Below are positions 7,934 to 16,930 of a stretch of DNA of 61,384 nucleotides, piece by piece. This DNA is from DAIUFH01 sp036844705 (GTDB taxonomy: Bacteria; Bacillota; Clostridia; Tissierellales; Tissierellaceae): positions 1 through 61,384 of the forward strand of contig DAIUFH010000005.1 of NCBI GenBank assembly GCA_036844705.1, written 5' to 3'. The position numbers and the translations under genes are program-made. The notes beneath the pieces are model-generated. The model saw only the letters and a list, made by a program, of their open reading frames with translations. It was not told the DNA's origin and searched no databases. Position 1 is the first letter of the stretch, and each line of letters begins with the position of its first letter.

Positions 7934-8680
7934 ATGGGATATAAAGTCGTAGTAGATGTATATGAAGGTCCACTGGACTTATTATTAGATTTGATAAAAA
8001 AATCTGAAATTGACATATATGATATACCAATTAATACAATTACAGAGCAATTTTTAGATTATATTTATGACATGGAAGAATTGAACTTGGAAATTACAAG
8101 CGATTTTCTTGTGATGGCATCAACGCTTTTAGAAATTAAATCAAAAATGCTCTTACCTCAAGAAAAGGTAGTATTGGATGGCGTTGAAGTTGAAATCGAT
8201 CCAAGGGAAGATTTGGTACAGAAACTATTAGAATATAAATTATTCAAGGAAGCAGCTATGTGTTTGAAGAGTTCTGAATTAGTGGAATCTAAGGTATTCT
8301 ATAAACCTAGAGAGGATTTGTCAATATATAGTGACCCAATCGAGGAATTGGGAAAGGTAGATTTACAGCAGCTACTGAAGGCTTTAAATAAGGTAATGGA
8401 AAGAAATTTAAAAAAGTTTGATACTATAGATATAAAGGAAATACATAGGGAAGAATATACACTAGATGAATGTATGGATATTATTAAGGATAAGCTTACT
8501 GAGAATGGAAAAATTTCTTTTAATGATTTATTAAACAATCGTTCCAGAGAAGAGATAATTACATACTTTCTTTCCACACTAGAGCTTATACGCCTAAAAA
8601 TTATATATGTAGAGCAGGCACATGCATTTAGTGATTTAATTATAAAGAGCAAAGTAAGCGAGGTTAGATATGGACGATAG
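7934..8680 (+). CDS. scpA: Segregation and condensation protein A
   Basis: The kleisin subunit of the SMC-ScpAB condensin that organises and segregates the chromosome. The N-terminal signature YEGPLDLLLDLIKKSEIDIYD and the ASTLLEIKSKMLLP helix are characteristic. The C-terminal winged helix (about 170-245) should contact the Smc head. 248 aa, normal length. The last 11 nt overlap the scpB start, so the two are translationally coupled. Confidence 0.95.
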   Translation: MGYKVVVDVYEGPLDLLLDLIKKSEIDIYDIPINTITEQFLDYIYDMEELNLEITSDFLVMASTLLEIKSKMLLPQEKVVLDGVEVEIDPREDLVQKLLEYKLFKEAAMCLKSSELVESKVFYKPREDLSIYSDPIEELGKVDLQQLLKALNKVMERNLKKFDTIDIKEIHREEYTLDECMDIIKDKLTENGKISFNDLLNNRSREEIITYFLSTLELIRLKIIYVEQAHAFSDLIIKSKVSEVRYGR

Positions 8681-9200
8681 AGAGATAAAATCCATAATAG
8701 AAGGATTGCTATTTACATGGGGTGACCCTTTAGATATAAAGGATTTATCTAATGTGTTAGATATAAGTGAAGAAGAAATAGAGAAAATAATGAAAAGTAT
8801 GATGGACGAATATGATTATAATAGGAGAGGTTTACGAATTATTAAATTTAATAATTCATATCAAATTGGGACAAGACCTGAACACTACGAATGGATTAAG
8901 AAATTAAATAGTAAGAAGAACACTAAAAATTTGTCCAATGCAGCCTTAGAAACCTTATCGATTATAGCATATAGGCAACCTATAATAAAAGCTGATATAG
9001 AAGCTATAAGAGGTGTTAGAAGCGAAAGAGCTATAGATACATTGATGGAGAGAAAATTAATATCGGAGGTAGGAAGATTAGAAAGGACAGGAAGACCAAT
9101 CTTATATGGGACTACAGATGGGTTTTTAAAATATTTTGGACTAGAATCAATAGATGCCCTTCCATTAATAGAAGATTTTAAGGATTCCGATAATATCTAA
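8670..9200 (+). CDS. scpB: Segregation and condensation protein B
   Basis: Partner of ScpA in the SMC condensin complex. 176 aa with two winged-helix domains; the conserved block ALETLSIIAYRQPIIKADIE followed by RGVRSERAIDTLMERKLI is diagnostic. Starts inside the end of scpA. A terminator follows, closing the M50 protease-scpA-scpB unit. Confidence 0.95.
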   Translation: MDDREIKSIIEGLLFTWGDPLDIKDLSNVLDISEEEIEKIMKSMMDEYDYNRRGLRIIKFNNSYQIGTRPEHYEWIKKLNSKKNTKNLSNAALETLSIIAYRQPIIKADIEAIRGVRSERAIDTLMERKLISEVGRLERTGRPILYGTTDGFLKYFGLESIDALPLIEDFKDSDNI

Positions 9201-9211
9201 GTATAATAATG

Positions 9212-9251
9212 AACAGGAATGATACAATAAAGTATTATTTCTGTTTTTTTT
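9212..9251 (+). terminator. Rho-independent terminator after scpB
   Basis: AACAGGAATGATAC (9212-9225) forms an imperfect stem with GTATTATTTCTGTT, followed by a run of T residues ending at 9251. Confidence 0.8.
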
Positions 9252-9278
9252 GACACCATAATAATTGGAGGGATAAGA

Positions 9279-10379
9279 ATGGTAAGAAAATCATTTATAA
9301 TAATTTTAATAGTTCTATTAACTCAAACTATAGCATATGGTGATGATTTAGATTTAAGTGCTCAAAGCTATATATTGATGGAAGAAAGTTCAGGAAGAGT
9401 TTTACTAGAAAAAAATTCCCATATCAAAATGCCAATGGCTAGTACAACAAAGATTATGACCGCATTATTGGCAGTTGAAAAAGGCGATATGGAGGATACA
9501 GTTGAAATTTCAGAAGATAGTGTTAATATAGAGGGTTCTAGCATTTATTTAAAGGTAGGAGAAAAGTTAAAACTTGGTGATTTAGTATATGGATTAATGT
9601 TGAGGTCTGGTAATGATTCAGCTGTAGCGATTGCTAACTATATAAGCGGAACAGAGAAAGATTTTATACGGTTAATGAATAAAAAAGCAAGATTAATAGG
9701 TGCAAATGATACTAATTTTACAAATCCTCATGGGTTATATGATAAAAATCACTATACTACCGCCTATGACTTGGCATTGATAACTAGATATGCTTTTAAA
9801 TATGATGAGTTCGAGCAAGTATCAAGTGCTAAATCCTATAAAAGTTCAAGAGAGGAAAATAATTATTTTGTCAATAAGAACAAGACTTTATGGGATTATG
9901 ATGGAGGAGATGGTGTAAAGATTGGATATACAATGGCCTCCGGAAGATGCTTGGTATCAAGCTCCACTAGAAGCAATATGAGGTTAATAGCTGTTGCACT
10001 CAATGCACCAGATTGGTTTAATGACAATTATAAGCTTATGGACTATGGTTATAACAACTATCAATTGTATAATATATTTGAAAAAGGAAAGTTCATTAAA
10101 AATATTAAAGTAATTGATGGTGTTGAGGATAAGTTACCAGTGGTAACAGAAAAAGAATTTATATATCCTTTAAATGAGGATGAAGTAGAAAGAATCAAAG
10201 TAATTATTAATTGTGATGAATTAGCAAAGGCTCCTGTTGAAAAAGGTGATATTCTAGGTTCAATAGATGTTTATCTTGATGGAAAAATCATATGTAAAAA
10301 TAAAATTGTTGCAAATAACGATATAGCTAAAGAATCTTTTTGGGTTAGATTATTACCAATCATTTACAAACGTCGATAA
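9279..10379 (+). CDS. D-alanyl-D-alanine carboxypeptidase family protein (DacB-like), variant KTG box
   Basis: A second exported DD-carboxypeptidase homologue, 366 aa, with a signal peptide (hydrophobic 5-20). SxxK is S55-K58 and SGN is 110-112, but the third motif reads K214-I215-G216 instead of KTG/KSG, so the conserved hydroxyl residue is lost. The place after scpB and before rluB corresponds to dacB (spore cortex) in Bacillus, although spmA and spmB are absent. The variant box may lower or change activity. ATG behind TTGGAGGG. Confidence 0.85.
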   Translation: MVRKSFIIILIVLLTQTIAYGDDLDLSAQSYILMEESSGRVLLEKNSHIKMPMASTTKIMTALLAVEKGDMEDTVEISEDSVNIEGSSIYLKVGEKLKLGDLVYGLMLRSGNDSAVAIANYISGTEKDFIRLMNKKARLIGANDTNFTNPHGLYDKNHYTTAYDLALITRYAFKYDEFEQVSSAKSYKSSREENNYFVNKNKTLWDYDGGDGVKIGYTMASGRCLVSSSTRSNMRLIAVALNAPDWFNDNYKLMDYGYNNYQLYNIFEKGKFIKNIKVIDGVEDKLPVVTEKEFIYPLNEDEVERIKVIINCDELAKAPVEKGDILGSIDVYLDGKIICKNKIVANNDIAKESFWVRLLPIIYKRR

Positions 10380-10423
10380 CTAAGTTAAAATAAGACTAGA
10401 GTTGTAGGTGAGGGGAGATTATT

Positions 10424-11131
10424 ATGAGATTACAAAAATATATGGCTTTATGTGGTGTTGCTTCTAGAAGAAAATCAGAAGAAATGATTCAAAAAGGACT
10501 TGTTAAGGTAAATGGAAAAATCATAACGGAATTAGGAACTATTGTCGACTCAGAAAAAGATAAGATATTGGTTAATGATAAAGAAATTAGGCTTGAAAAG
10601 AATAAAGTTTATATAATGCTAAATAAACCTATCGGATATGTTTCTACCTTAAAGGATGAAAAGGATAGAAGAATTGTAACTGATTTGATTGAAGGAGTTA
10701 GTGAGAGAATATATCCAGTTGGAAGATTAGATGCAGATACTACTGGATTATTGCTGTTAACGAATGATGGAGATTTATCCTTTAAGTTAACTCACCCTAG
10801 TAAAAAAATAAGTAAAAAGTATATTGCAATTGTCGAGGGTGTACCAAACAAAGCTGAGTTGAATAAGCTAAGGAATGGTATATATATTGATAGAAGGAAA
10901 ACAGCTAATGCTACAGTTAAGATAGCAAAGAAATATGACTTAGATTCGATTTTAGAAATAGAAATACATGAGGGAAGAAACAGACAGATTAAGAAAATGT
11001 GTGAAGCCGTTGGGCATCCTGTTAAGAAATTAAAGAGAGTCTCAATAGGAGAATTGGATTTAGGTGGATTGTTATTAGGAAATTGGAGATTTTTAAGTAA
11101 AGAAGAAATAGAATATTTGAAGTCACTTTAG
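10424..11131 (+). CDS. rluB: 23S rRNA pseudouridine synthase, RluB family
   Basis: An RNA-binding S4 domain (residues about 1-48, RLQKYMALCGVASRRKSE) precedes an RsuA/RluB catalytic domain with the motif GRLDADTTGLLLLTNDG, in which the Asp (D104) is the catalytic nucleophile. Expected to convert a uridine near the peptidyl-transferase helix of 23S rRNA to pseudouridine. 235 aa, normal length. ATG behind GAGGGGAG. The order scpB-(dacB)-rluB is as in Bacillus. Confidence 0.9.
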   Translation: MRLQKYMALCGVASRRKSEEMIQKGLVKVNGKIITELGTIVDSEKDKILVNDKEIRLEKNKVYIMLNKPIGYVSTLKDEKDRRIVTDLIEGVSERIYPVGRLDADTTGLLLLTNDGDLSFKLTHPSKKISKKYIAIVEGVPNKAELNKLRNGIYIDRRKTANATVKIAKKYDLDSILEIEIHEGRNRQIKKMCEAVGHPVKKLKRVSIGELDLGGLLLGNWRFLSKEEIEYLKSL

Positions 11132-11153
11132 AATTTCTTCTTTGGAGGAAACG

Positions 11154-11726
11154 ATGAAATTTAAAAGCATTATCAACACGAATACTATTGTAAAAGAGTT
11201 GATGTTAAATAATATAAAGAGAGGTTCAAATGTATTAGATTGTACAGTAGGAAACGGTAATGATACTTTTTTACTTGCAAAGCTAGTTGGAACAACAGGG
11301 AAGGTATATGGTTTTGATATCCAAAGTCAAGCAATAGATAATACTTGTAAATTGCTTGGTGATTCAGGACTTAGAGATATAGTTACATTAATAAAAGATA
11401 GCCACGAATTTATTGATAAATATATTGATGAAAAACTTAGTTTTATTATATATAATCTAGGTTATCTTCCAAAGGGTGATAAATCTATTAAAACTAATAG
11501 TGTAAGCACTATTAGAAGCGTAGAGAAAGCATTGAAATTGTTGGATAATAACGGATTATTGGTTTTAACAGTTTATACTGGTCATGAAGGCGGAATGGAA
11601 GAAAAAGATGTTTTAGAAGAATTTTTTACTAAATTAAATCAGAAAGAATTTAATGTTCTGAAATACGATTTTATTAATCAAGTAAACAATCCACCACTAT
11701 TATACTGTGTGGAAAAATCAATATAA
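11154..11726 (+). CDS. mnmM: tRNA wobble-uridine methyltransferase, MnmM/YtqB family
   Basis: A class I SAM-dependent methyltransferase of 190 aa. The SAM loop is DCTVGNGNDTF (about 30-40), an acidic GFDIQ end of strand 2 follows, and the family-specific YNLGYLPKGDKSI is present. Bacillus YtqB (MnmM) makes the methyl of mnm5s2U34 in tRNA. The ATG at 11154 lies just behind TTTGGAGG; the in-frame TTG at 11142 is part of that site and is not the start. Confidence 0.85.
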   Translation: MKFKSIINTNTIVKELMLNNIKRGSNVLDCTVGNGNDTFLLAKLVGTTGKVYGFDIQSQAIDNTCKLLGDSGLRDIVTLIKDSHEFIDKYIDEKLSFIIYNLGYLPKGDKSIKTNSVSTIRSVEKALKLLDNNGLLVLTVYTGHEGGMEEKDVLEEFFTKLNQKEFNVLKYDFINQVNNPPLLYCVEKSI

Positions 11727-11752
11727 TATTATATTATACGAGGGGGATATCT

Positions 11753-13150
11753 ATGGGTAAAGTAAAGATTACAGAAACAGCTTTAAGAGATGCACATCAG
11801 TCATTGATAGCTACAAGAATGCCAATTGATGATATGCTTCCAATAGCTGAGAAGATGGATAAGGTAGGTTATCATGCTATAGAAATGTGGGGTGGAGCAA
11901 CCTTTGATAGCTGTCTTAGATTTTTAAATGAAGATCCATGGGAAAGACTTAGAAAATTGAGACGAGTATTTAAAAATACTAAGCTGCAAATGTTGCTTAG
12001 GGGACAGAATCTTTTAGGTTACAAGCATTATCCTGATGATGTAGTGGAGGAATTTATAAGATTATCCATAAAGAATGGTATAGATATAATTAGAATTTTT
12101 GATGCTCTAAATGATCCTAGAAATTTAAAGACTTCCATTGACTCTACTAAGAAATATGGTGGTCATGCGCAGGTTGCTATTTCATATACAACGAGTCCTG
12201 TTCATAATAATGAATACTATGTCAAGCTAGCTGTAGAACTAGCAAATATGGGAGCAGATTCCATATGTATTAAAGATATGTCTGGAATTTTATTACCATA
12301 TCCTGCAGAAAACTTGGTTAGAGAGCTAAAGAAAGAAATATCTTTACCTATTGAAGTTCATTCACATTTTACCAGTGGTCTTGCAAATCAAACATATATG
12401 AAGGCTATAGAGGCAGGGGCAGATATCATAGATACTGCTATTTCACCTCTAGGTAATGGTACCAGTCAGCCAGCCACTGAACCTATGGTAGCTTCATTAG
12501 AGGGAACAGAGTACTATCCGGATTTAGATTTTAATTTGTTATTAGAAGTATCTGATTATTTTATGAAGTTAAGAGAAAAATATTTAAAAAAGGGTTTATT
12601 GGATTTTAAGGTATTAAATGTTGATATAAATACATTGAAATACCAGGTACCTGGAGGTATGCTATCTAATCTCGTTTCTCAATTGAAAGCACAAAATAAA
12701 GAAGATAAATATGAGGAAGTATTGAAGGAAATTCCACGTGTAAGAGAAGATTTTGGATATCCTCCATTAGTTACTCCTATGAGTCAAATGGTTGGAACAC
12801 AGGCTGTTTTTAATGTTATATTAGGTGAAAGATATAAGATGGTACCAACAGAGGCTAAAAACTATGTAAAGGGACTGTATGGTAAACCTGCAGTAGAATT
12901 ATCAGAGGAAATAAGAACAAAGATTATTGGAGACGAAGAGGTATTTACTGGTAGACCTGCAGATTTATTAGAACCGCAGTTGGAAAGTTATAAAAATGAG
13001 ATAAAGGAATATTTAGAGCAAGAAGAAGATGTTTTAAGCTATGCTTTATTTCCTCAGGTTGCACTTGCTTTTTTCAAACAAAGACAAGCAGAGTTATATA
13101 AAATTGATAGTGAGCTATTAGATAAAAAAAATAAAACATATCCTATTTAA
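11753..13150 (+). CDS. Oxaloacetate decarboxylase alpha / carboxyltransferase 5S-type subunit without biotin domain
   Basis: A 465-aa protein with an HMGL-like TIM-barrel carboxyltransferase domain (ETALRDAHQSLIATRM at 7-22; EMWGGATFD; metal-binding EVHSHFTSG) and the conserved PYC/OADA C-terminal domain. It ends where OadA and PycB continue into a biotinyl domain: there is no MKM attachment site. It must therefore work with a biotin carrier encoded elsewhere, in oxaloacetate decarboxylation or transcarboxylation. ATG behind GAGGGGG. It is separated from the kor operon by a terminator. Confidence 0.85.
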   Translation: MGKVKITETALRDAHQSLIATRMPIDDMLPIAEKMDKVGYHAIEMWGGATFDSCLRFLNEDPWERLRKLRRVFKNTKLQMLLRGQNLLGYKHYPDDVVEEFIRLSIKNGIDIIRIFDALNDPRNLKTSIDSTKKYGGHAQVAISYTTSPVHNNEYYVKLAVELANMGADSICIKDMSGILLPYPAENLVRELKKEISLPIEVHSHFTSGLANQTYMKAIEAGADIIDTAISPLGNGTSQPATEPMVASLEGTEYYPDLDFNLLLEVSDYFMKLREKYLKKGLLDFKVLNVDINTLKYQVPGGMLSNLVSQLKAQNKEDKYEEVLKEIPRVREDFGYPPLVTPMSQMVGTQAVFNVILGERYKMVPTEAKNYVKGLYGKPAVELSEEIRTKIIGDEEVFTGRPADLLEPQLESYKNEIKEYLEQEEDVLSYALFPQVALAFFKQRQAELYKIDSELLDKKNKTYPI

Positions 13151-13151
13151 T

Positions 13152-13177
13152 AAAAAACAAGCCTAGGCTTGTTTTTT
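13152..13177. terminator. Perfect-palindrome terminator
   Basis: AAAAAACAAGCC followed directly by its complement around CTAGG, ending GCTTGTTTTTT. It is a strong stem with flanking A and T tracts, immediately after the oadA-type stop codon. Confidence 0.85.
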
Positions 13178-13192
13178 CTACATTATTTCTTG

Positions 13193-13276
13193 AAATGAAG
13201 TAAATCTTGCAAATGTTTAAAAATTTGCAATAAAAATGAAGTAAATCTTGCAAAATTTATGTATGTTTTATATAAT
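13193..13276 (+). promoter_or_regulatory. Promoter of the kor operon with a 21-bp direct repeat
   Basis: A 21-bp sequence beginning AAATGAAGTAAATCTTGC occurs at 13193-13213 and again, identically, at 13234-13254. Its second copy supplies the -35 TTGCAA (13248-13253), 17 nt from a perfect -10 TATAAT (13271-13276). Between them TTGCAAAT (13207-13214) and ATTTGCAA (13223-13230) form an inverted repeat. Repeats placed on a -35 fit an operator for a dimeric regulator; which one is unknown. Confidence 0.65.
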
Positions 13277-13309
13277 TTAGATATAGTCAATTATAAGGGG
13301 GTTACTATT

Positions 13310-13510
13310 ATGCCAGTTAATAAAGAGAAATCTCTTACTGTTGAAATGAATTGGTGTAAGGGATGTGGAATTTGTGTGGCTTTTTGTCCCAAAAAGGTTT
13401 TGGAATTAGAGGAGGGGAAGGTTGTAATAAAAAATTTTGATGCTTGTATACAGTGTGGCCAATGTGAACTAAGATGTCCAGATTACGCTATTTGGCTAGG
13501 AGGTAAATAA
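13310..13510 (+). CDS. korD: 2-oxoacid:ferredoxin oxidoreductase, delta (ferredoxin) subunit
   Basis: A 66-aa two-cluster ferredoxin: CKGCGICVAFCP and CIQCGQCELRCP each supply the CxxCxxCxxxCP pattern for a 4Fe-4S cluster. It passes electrons from the oxidoreductase core to free ferredoxin. The ATG at 13310 lies behind AAGGGGG; an in-frame ATG at 13259 would put extra residues over the promoter. First gene of korDABC, 1 nt before korA. Confidence 0.9.
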   Translation: MPVNKEKSLTVEMNWCKGCGICVAFCPKKVLELEEGKVVIKNFDACIQCGQCELRCPDYAIWLGGK

Positions 13511-13511
13511 C

Positions 13512-14648
13512 ATGACAATAAAATTAATGCAAGGTAATGAAGCATGTATTGAAGGTGCATTGAGGGCAGGAATGAGATTTTATGCTGGCTATCCAATAAC
13601 GCCATCAACTGAATTAGCAGAATTGTCTTCTGTAGAATTACCAAAATTAGGTGGTAAATTTATTCAAATGGAAGATGAAATTGCTGGTATGGCTGCTACT
13701 ATTGGAGCTTCTCTAACTGGTTTAAAATCAATGACTGCAACATCAGGTCCTGGGTTTAGTTTAAAACAGGAAAACATAGGATTTGCAGTAATTACTGAAG
13801 TTCCATGTGTCATAGTTAACGTACAAAGAGGTGGTCCAAGTACAGGTTTGCCTACATCTCCTGCACAAGCTGATATCATGCAAGCTAGATGGGGAACTCA
13901 TGGTGATCATGCAATTATAGCTCTATATCCAAACTCTGTTAGAGAAATATATACTACAACAATTAGAGCATTCAATTTAGCAGAAAAATATAGAACTCCT
14001 GTAATATTATTATTAGACGAAATCGTAGGCCATATGAGAGAAAAAATTGAAATACCTGACGATAAAGAAATAGAAATTATAAATAGAAAGAAACCCACTT
14101 GTTCTCCTGAAGAATATAAAGCTTATGAAGTTAAAGAAGGCGAATATGTACCTGAGATGGCTTCTTTTGGTACAGGATATAGATATCATGTTACTGGACT
14201 AGTTCATGGCGATACTGGTTTTCCATCAGGGAATGAAGCGGTAGCGAATAAACTTATTAGAAGATTAGTAGCAAAGATAGAGGATAATGTTGATGATATT
14301 GCAACCTATGAAGAATATTTATTAGATGATGCAGATACTGCAATTGTTGCTTTTGGTGCTACATCAAGATCTGCTAGAGCAGCTATCGATAAGTTGAGGT
14401 CAGAGGGATATAAGGTTGGAATGTTCAGACCTATTACTATGTGGCCATCTCCTGAGAAACAGCTAACAGAATTATCTAAAAAGGTTAAGAGAATTGTAGT
14501 AGCTGAAATGAATGCTGGTCAGTATTTCCTTGAAGTAGATAGAATTGCTGGCAAACATACTTTAGTAGAGAAATATAGTAAGGTGAATGGAGAAATTATT
14601 TTACCTGAGGAAATTATTTCTTGTGTTAAGGAGGGTTATAATGCCTAG
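13512..14648 (+). CDS. korA: 2-oxoacid:ferredoxin oxidoreductase, alpha subunit
   Basis: Catalyses CoA-dependent oxidative decarboxylation of a 2-oxoacid (2-oxoglutarate or a branched-chain acid) with ferredoxin as acceptor. 378 aa with the pyrimidine-binding TPP domain: GNEACIEGALRAGMRFYAGY, then PSTELAE and TATSGPGFSL, diagnostic of KorA/VorB. The substrate cannot be fixed from sequence; gene order delta-alpha-beta-gamma fits KOR/VOR. Its 3-prime end overlaps korB by 8 nt. Confidence 0.9.
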   Translation: MTIKLMQGNEACIEGALRAGMRFYAGYPITPSTELAELSSVELPKLGGKFIQMEDEIAGMAATIGASLTGLKSMTATSGPGFSLKQENIGFAVITEVPCVIVNVQRGGPSTGLPTSPAQADIMQARWGTHGDHAIIALYPNSVREIYTTTIRAFNLAEKYRTPVILLLDEIVGHMREKIEIPDDKEIEIINRKKPTCSPEEYKAYEVKEGEYVPEMASFGTGYRYHVTGLVHGDTGFPSGNEAVANKLIRRLVAKIEDNVDDIATYEEYLLDDADTAIVAFGATSRSARAAIDKLRSEGYKVGMFRPITMWPSPEKQLTELSKKVKRIVVAEMNAGQYFLEVDRIAGKHTLVEKYSKVNGEIILPEEIISCVKEGYNA

Positions 14649-15462
14649 TCAATTAATTAAGGAATATTTTAGAGAAGATACATTGCCCCATATTTGGTGT
14701 CCTGGATGTGGCAATGGTATAGTAACTAGAAGTATAGTAAAAGCAATTGATACTCTAGGGCTGCAAAAAAATGATGTTTGTGTAGTATCCGGCATTGGAT
14801 GTTCATCTAGAGCTTCAGGATATTTAGATTTCAATACACTTCATACAACCCATGGCAGGGCATTAGCTTTTGCTACAGGTGTAAAATTAGCAAACCCTAA
14901 TCTCCATGTGATTGTTATTACAGGAGATGGAGATGCTTCTGCTATAGGAGGCAATCATCTAATCCATGCATGTAGAAGAAATATAGATATTACCGCAGTA
15001 ATATACAACAACAATATTTATGGTATGACTGGTGGACAATACTCACCTACAACACCTACCGGTGATAAAGGAACTACTGCTCCGTATGGTAATGTAGATC
15101 CTAATTTTGATTTATGTGAATTGGCACATGCTGCTGGTGCTACATATGTTGCTAGAGGTACTGCATATGCTGCTAATGCACTTCAAAAGCTAATAGAAAA
15201 TGGAATTAAAAATAAGGGGTTTTCTGTAATAGAAGCAATAACTGCTTGCCCTACTTATTATGGTAGAAAGAACAAAAAAGGTTCAGTAGTAGATATGATG
15301 AATGTAGTTAAGGAAACAGGCGTAAATAATAAAGCATGGGACAAATTAACTGATGAACAAAGAGAAGGTAAGTTCAAGGTCGGTGAATTCTATAATGAAA
15401 CAAAACCTGAATATACTGAACAATATGCAAAAATTATAGCATCATTTAAAAAGGAGGTATAA
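14641..15462 (+). CDS. korB: 2-oxoacid:ferredoxin oxidoreductase, beta subunit
   Basis: TPP-diphosphate-binding subunit, 273 aa. WCPGCGNGI near the N-terminus supplies cluster/TPP contacts, and GDGDASAIGGNHLIHACRRN with YNNNIYGMTGGQ is the magnesium-TPP motif. The start is the ATG at 14641 with AAGGAGG in front, overlapping the end of korA; an in-frame upstream ATG (14587) lies within korA and lacks a site. Confidence 0.92.
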   Translation: MPSQLIKEYFREDTLPHIWCPGCGNGIVTRSIVKAIDTLGLQKNDVCVVSGIGCSSRASGYLDFNTLHTTHGRALAFATGVKLANPNLHVIVITGDGDASAIGGNHLIHACRRNIDITAVIYNNNIYGMTGGQYSPTTPTGDKGTTAPYGNVDPNFDLCELAHAAGATYVARGTAYAANALQKLIENGIKNKGFSVIEAITACPTYYGRKNKKGSVVDMMNVVKETGVNNKAWDKLTDEQREGKFKVGEFYNETKPEYTEQYAKIIASFKKEV

Positions 15463-15463
15463 T

Positions 15464-15991
15464 ATGGAACGCGTGGAACTTAGATTATCTGGTTCAGGTG
15501 GACAAGGGCTTATTACTGGGGGAATTATATTAGCTGAGGCTGCACTATATGATGGGTTAAATGTTGTTCAATCTCAATCATATGGCCCAGAAGCTAGAGG
15601 TGGAGCTAGTAAAGCAGAGGTTATCATCAGCAAGCATGATATACATTTTCCCAAGGTCACCAATTGTGATATATTATTATCTCTAACTCAATTATCATGT
15701 GATAAATATCTGAGCGGGTTAAAATCCGGTGGTACCTTGATTATAGATAGTTCCGTAGATGTACCGAAAAGAGATGATATTAAAGTATATCAAGTACCTA
15801 TATTGGATACTGCAACTCATAAACTTAAGAAACCAATGGTTGCTAATATAGTTGCTCTGGGTGTTATTTATCAGGTGACAAAGATAGTAACAGAAGAATC
15901 TTTGGAAAGAGCAGTTTTAGATAGAGTACCTAAAGGAACAGAAGCGTTGAATAAAGAAGCTTTAAAAGAAGGACTTTCATTAATTAACTAG
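15464..15991 (+). CDS. korC: 2-oxoacid:ferredoxin oxidoreductase, gamma subunit
   Basis: The 175-aa catalytic-domain subunit that completes the enzyme. The N-terminus LRLSGSGGQGLITGGIILAEAA and QSQSYGPEARGGASKAEV are hallmarks of the POR/KOR gamma family. It begins 1 nt after korB behind AAAGGAGG, so the four genes form one tightly packed operon. Confidence 0.92.
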   Translation: MERVELRLSGSGGQGLITGGIILAEAALYDGLNVVQSQSYGPEARGGASKAEVIISKHDIHFPKVTNCDILLSLTQLSCDKYLSGLKSGGTLIIDSSVDVPKRDDIKVYQVPILDTATHKLKKPMVANIVALGVIYQVTKIVTEESLERAVLDRVPKGTEALNKEALKEGLSLIN

Positions 15992-16015
15992 TAGAGGAGT
16001 TATAGAGGAATTTAT

Positions 16016-16888
16016 ATGAGTAAAAATCCCAATCTTATAAAAAGCATACAAAATAATTTTAGTAGAATGAGTAAGGGACAGAAAATAATAGCTGAATATA
16101 TCATAAATAGTTATGATAAAGCTGCTTTTATGACTGCTGCATCTCTTGGCTCAAAGCTAAATGTAAGTGAATCTACTGTTGTAAGATTTGCTAATACATT
16201 AGGTTATAGTGGCTATAAAGAATTACAAAAAGAACTACAGGAGCTTATAAAAAATAAACTAACTACAGTACAAAGGTTAAATTTGCCAGATGGAATATCT
16301 GCAGGGGAGAACAATCTATCTAAAGTGATGGAAAGTGATATCGATAATATTAAAAAAACCATATCAGAAATTGATATGGACAGTATTCACAATGCTGTTG
16401 ACTTGATGAGTAAAGGAAAACAGATATATGTAATTGGTCTAAGGAGTTCATCCTTCTTAGCAGGATATTTATGTTTCTACTTAAATTTTTTATTTTCAAA
16501 TGTGAAGCTTATTAGTGCCGGAGCAAATGATATATTTGAGCAATTAGTAAAGGCTGAGAAAGATGATGTTATAGTAGGTATTACATTTCCAAGGTATTCA
16601 AAGAAAACTCTTGAAGCATTGGAATATGCCAAAGGTAAAGGTTGCTCAATAATAGCTGTCACTGATAGTTTGATTTCTCCTGCTACTAATAGGGCAGATG
16701 TCTCCTTAATAGCAAGAAGCGATATGATTTCCTTTATAGATTCTTTAGTAGCTCCCATGAGTTTAATAAATGCTTTTATAATTGCCCTTGGTCAAGCAAA
16801 GAAAAATGATTTAGAATCATACTTTGAAGATTTAGAGAAAATATGGCAAATTTATAATGTATATGACGAAAATAATATTGAATCATAA
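16016..16888 (+). CDS. MurR/RpiR family transcriptional regulator
   Basis: A 290-aa regulator with an N-terminal HTH_6 domain (residues about 5-75; TAASLGSKLNVSESTVVRFANTLGYSGYKELQ) and a C-terminal SIS domain (about 115-260; GKQIYVIGLRSSSFLAGYL, DDVIVGITFPRYSKKT) that would bind a sugar-phosphate-like ligand. It follows the kor operon with a 24-nt gap and probably shares its transcript, which makes it a candidate for the protein acting at the kor promoter repeats. That link is inference. Confidence 0.9.
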   Translation: MSKNPNLIKSIQNNFSRMSKGQKIIAEYIINSYDKAAFMTAASLGSKLNVSESTVVRFANTLGYSGYKELQKELQELIKNKLTTVQRLNLPDGISAGENNLSKVMESDIDNIKKTISEIDMDSIHNAVDLMSKGKQIYVIGLRSSSFLAGYLCFYLNFLFSNVKLISAGANDIFEQLVKAEKDDVIVGITFPRYSKKTLEALEYAKGKGCSIIAVTDSLISPATNRADVSLIARSDMISFIDSLVAPMSLINAFIIALGQAKKNDLESYFEDLEKIWQIYNVYDENNIES

Positions 16889-16916
16889 AAAAGAGAGAAT
16901 TGATTCTCTCTTTTTT
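16887..16916 (+). terminator. Rho-independent terminator after the RpiR gene
   Basis: AAAAAAGAGAGAAT (16887-16900) pairs perfectly with ATTCTCTCTTTTTT (16903-16916), overlapping the stop codon. Confidence 0.9.
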
Positions 16917-16930
16917 ATAGGCAAATTTAT

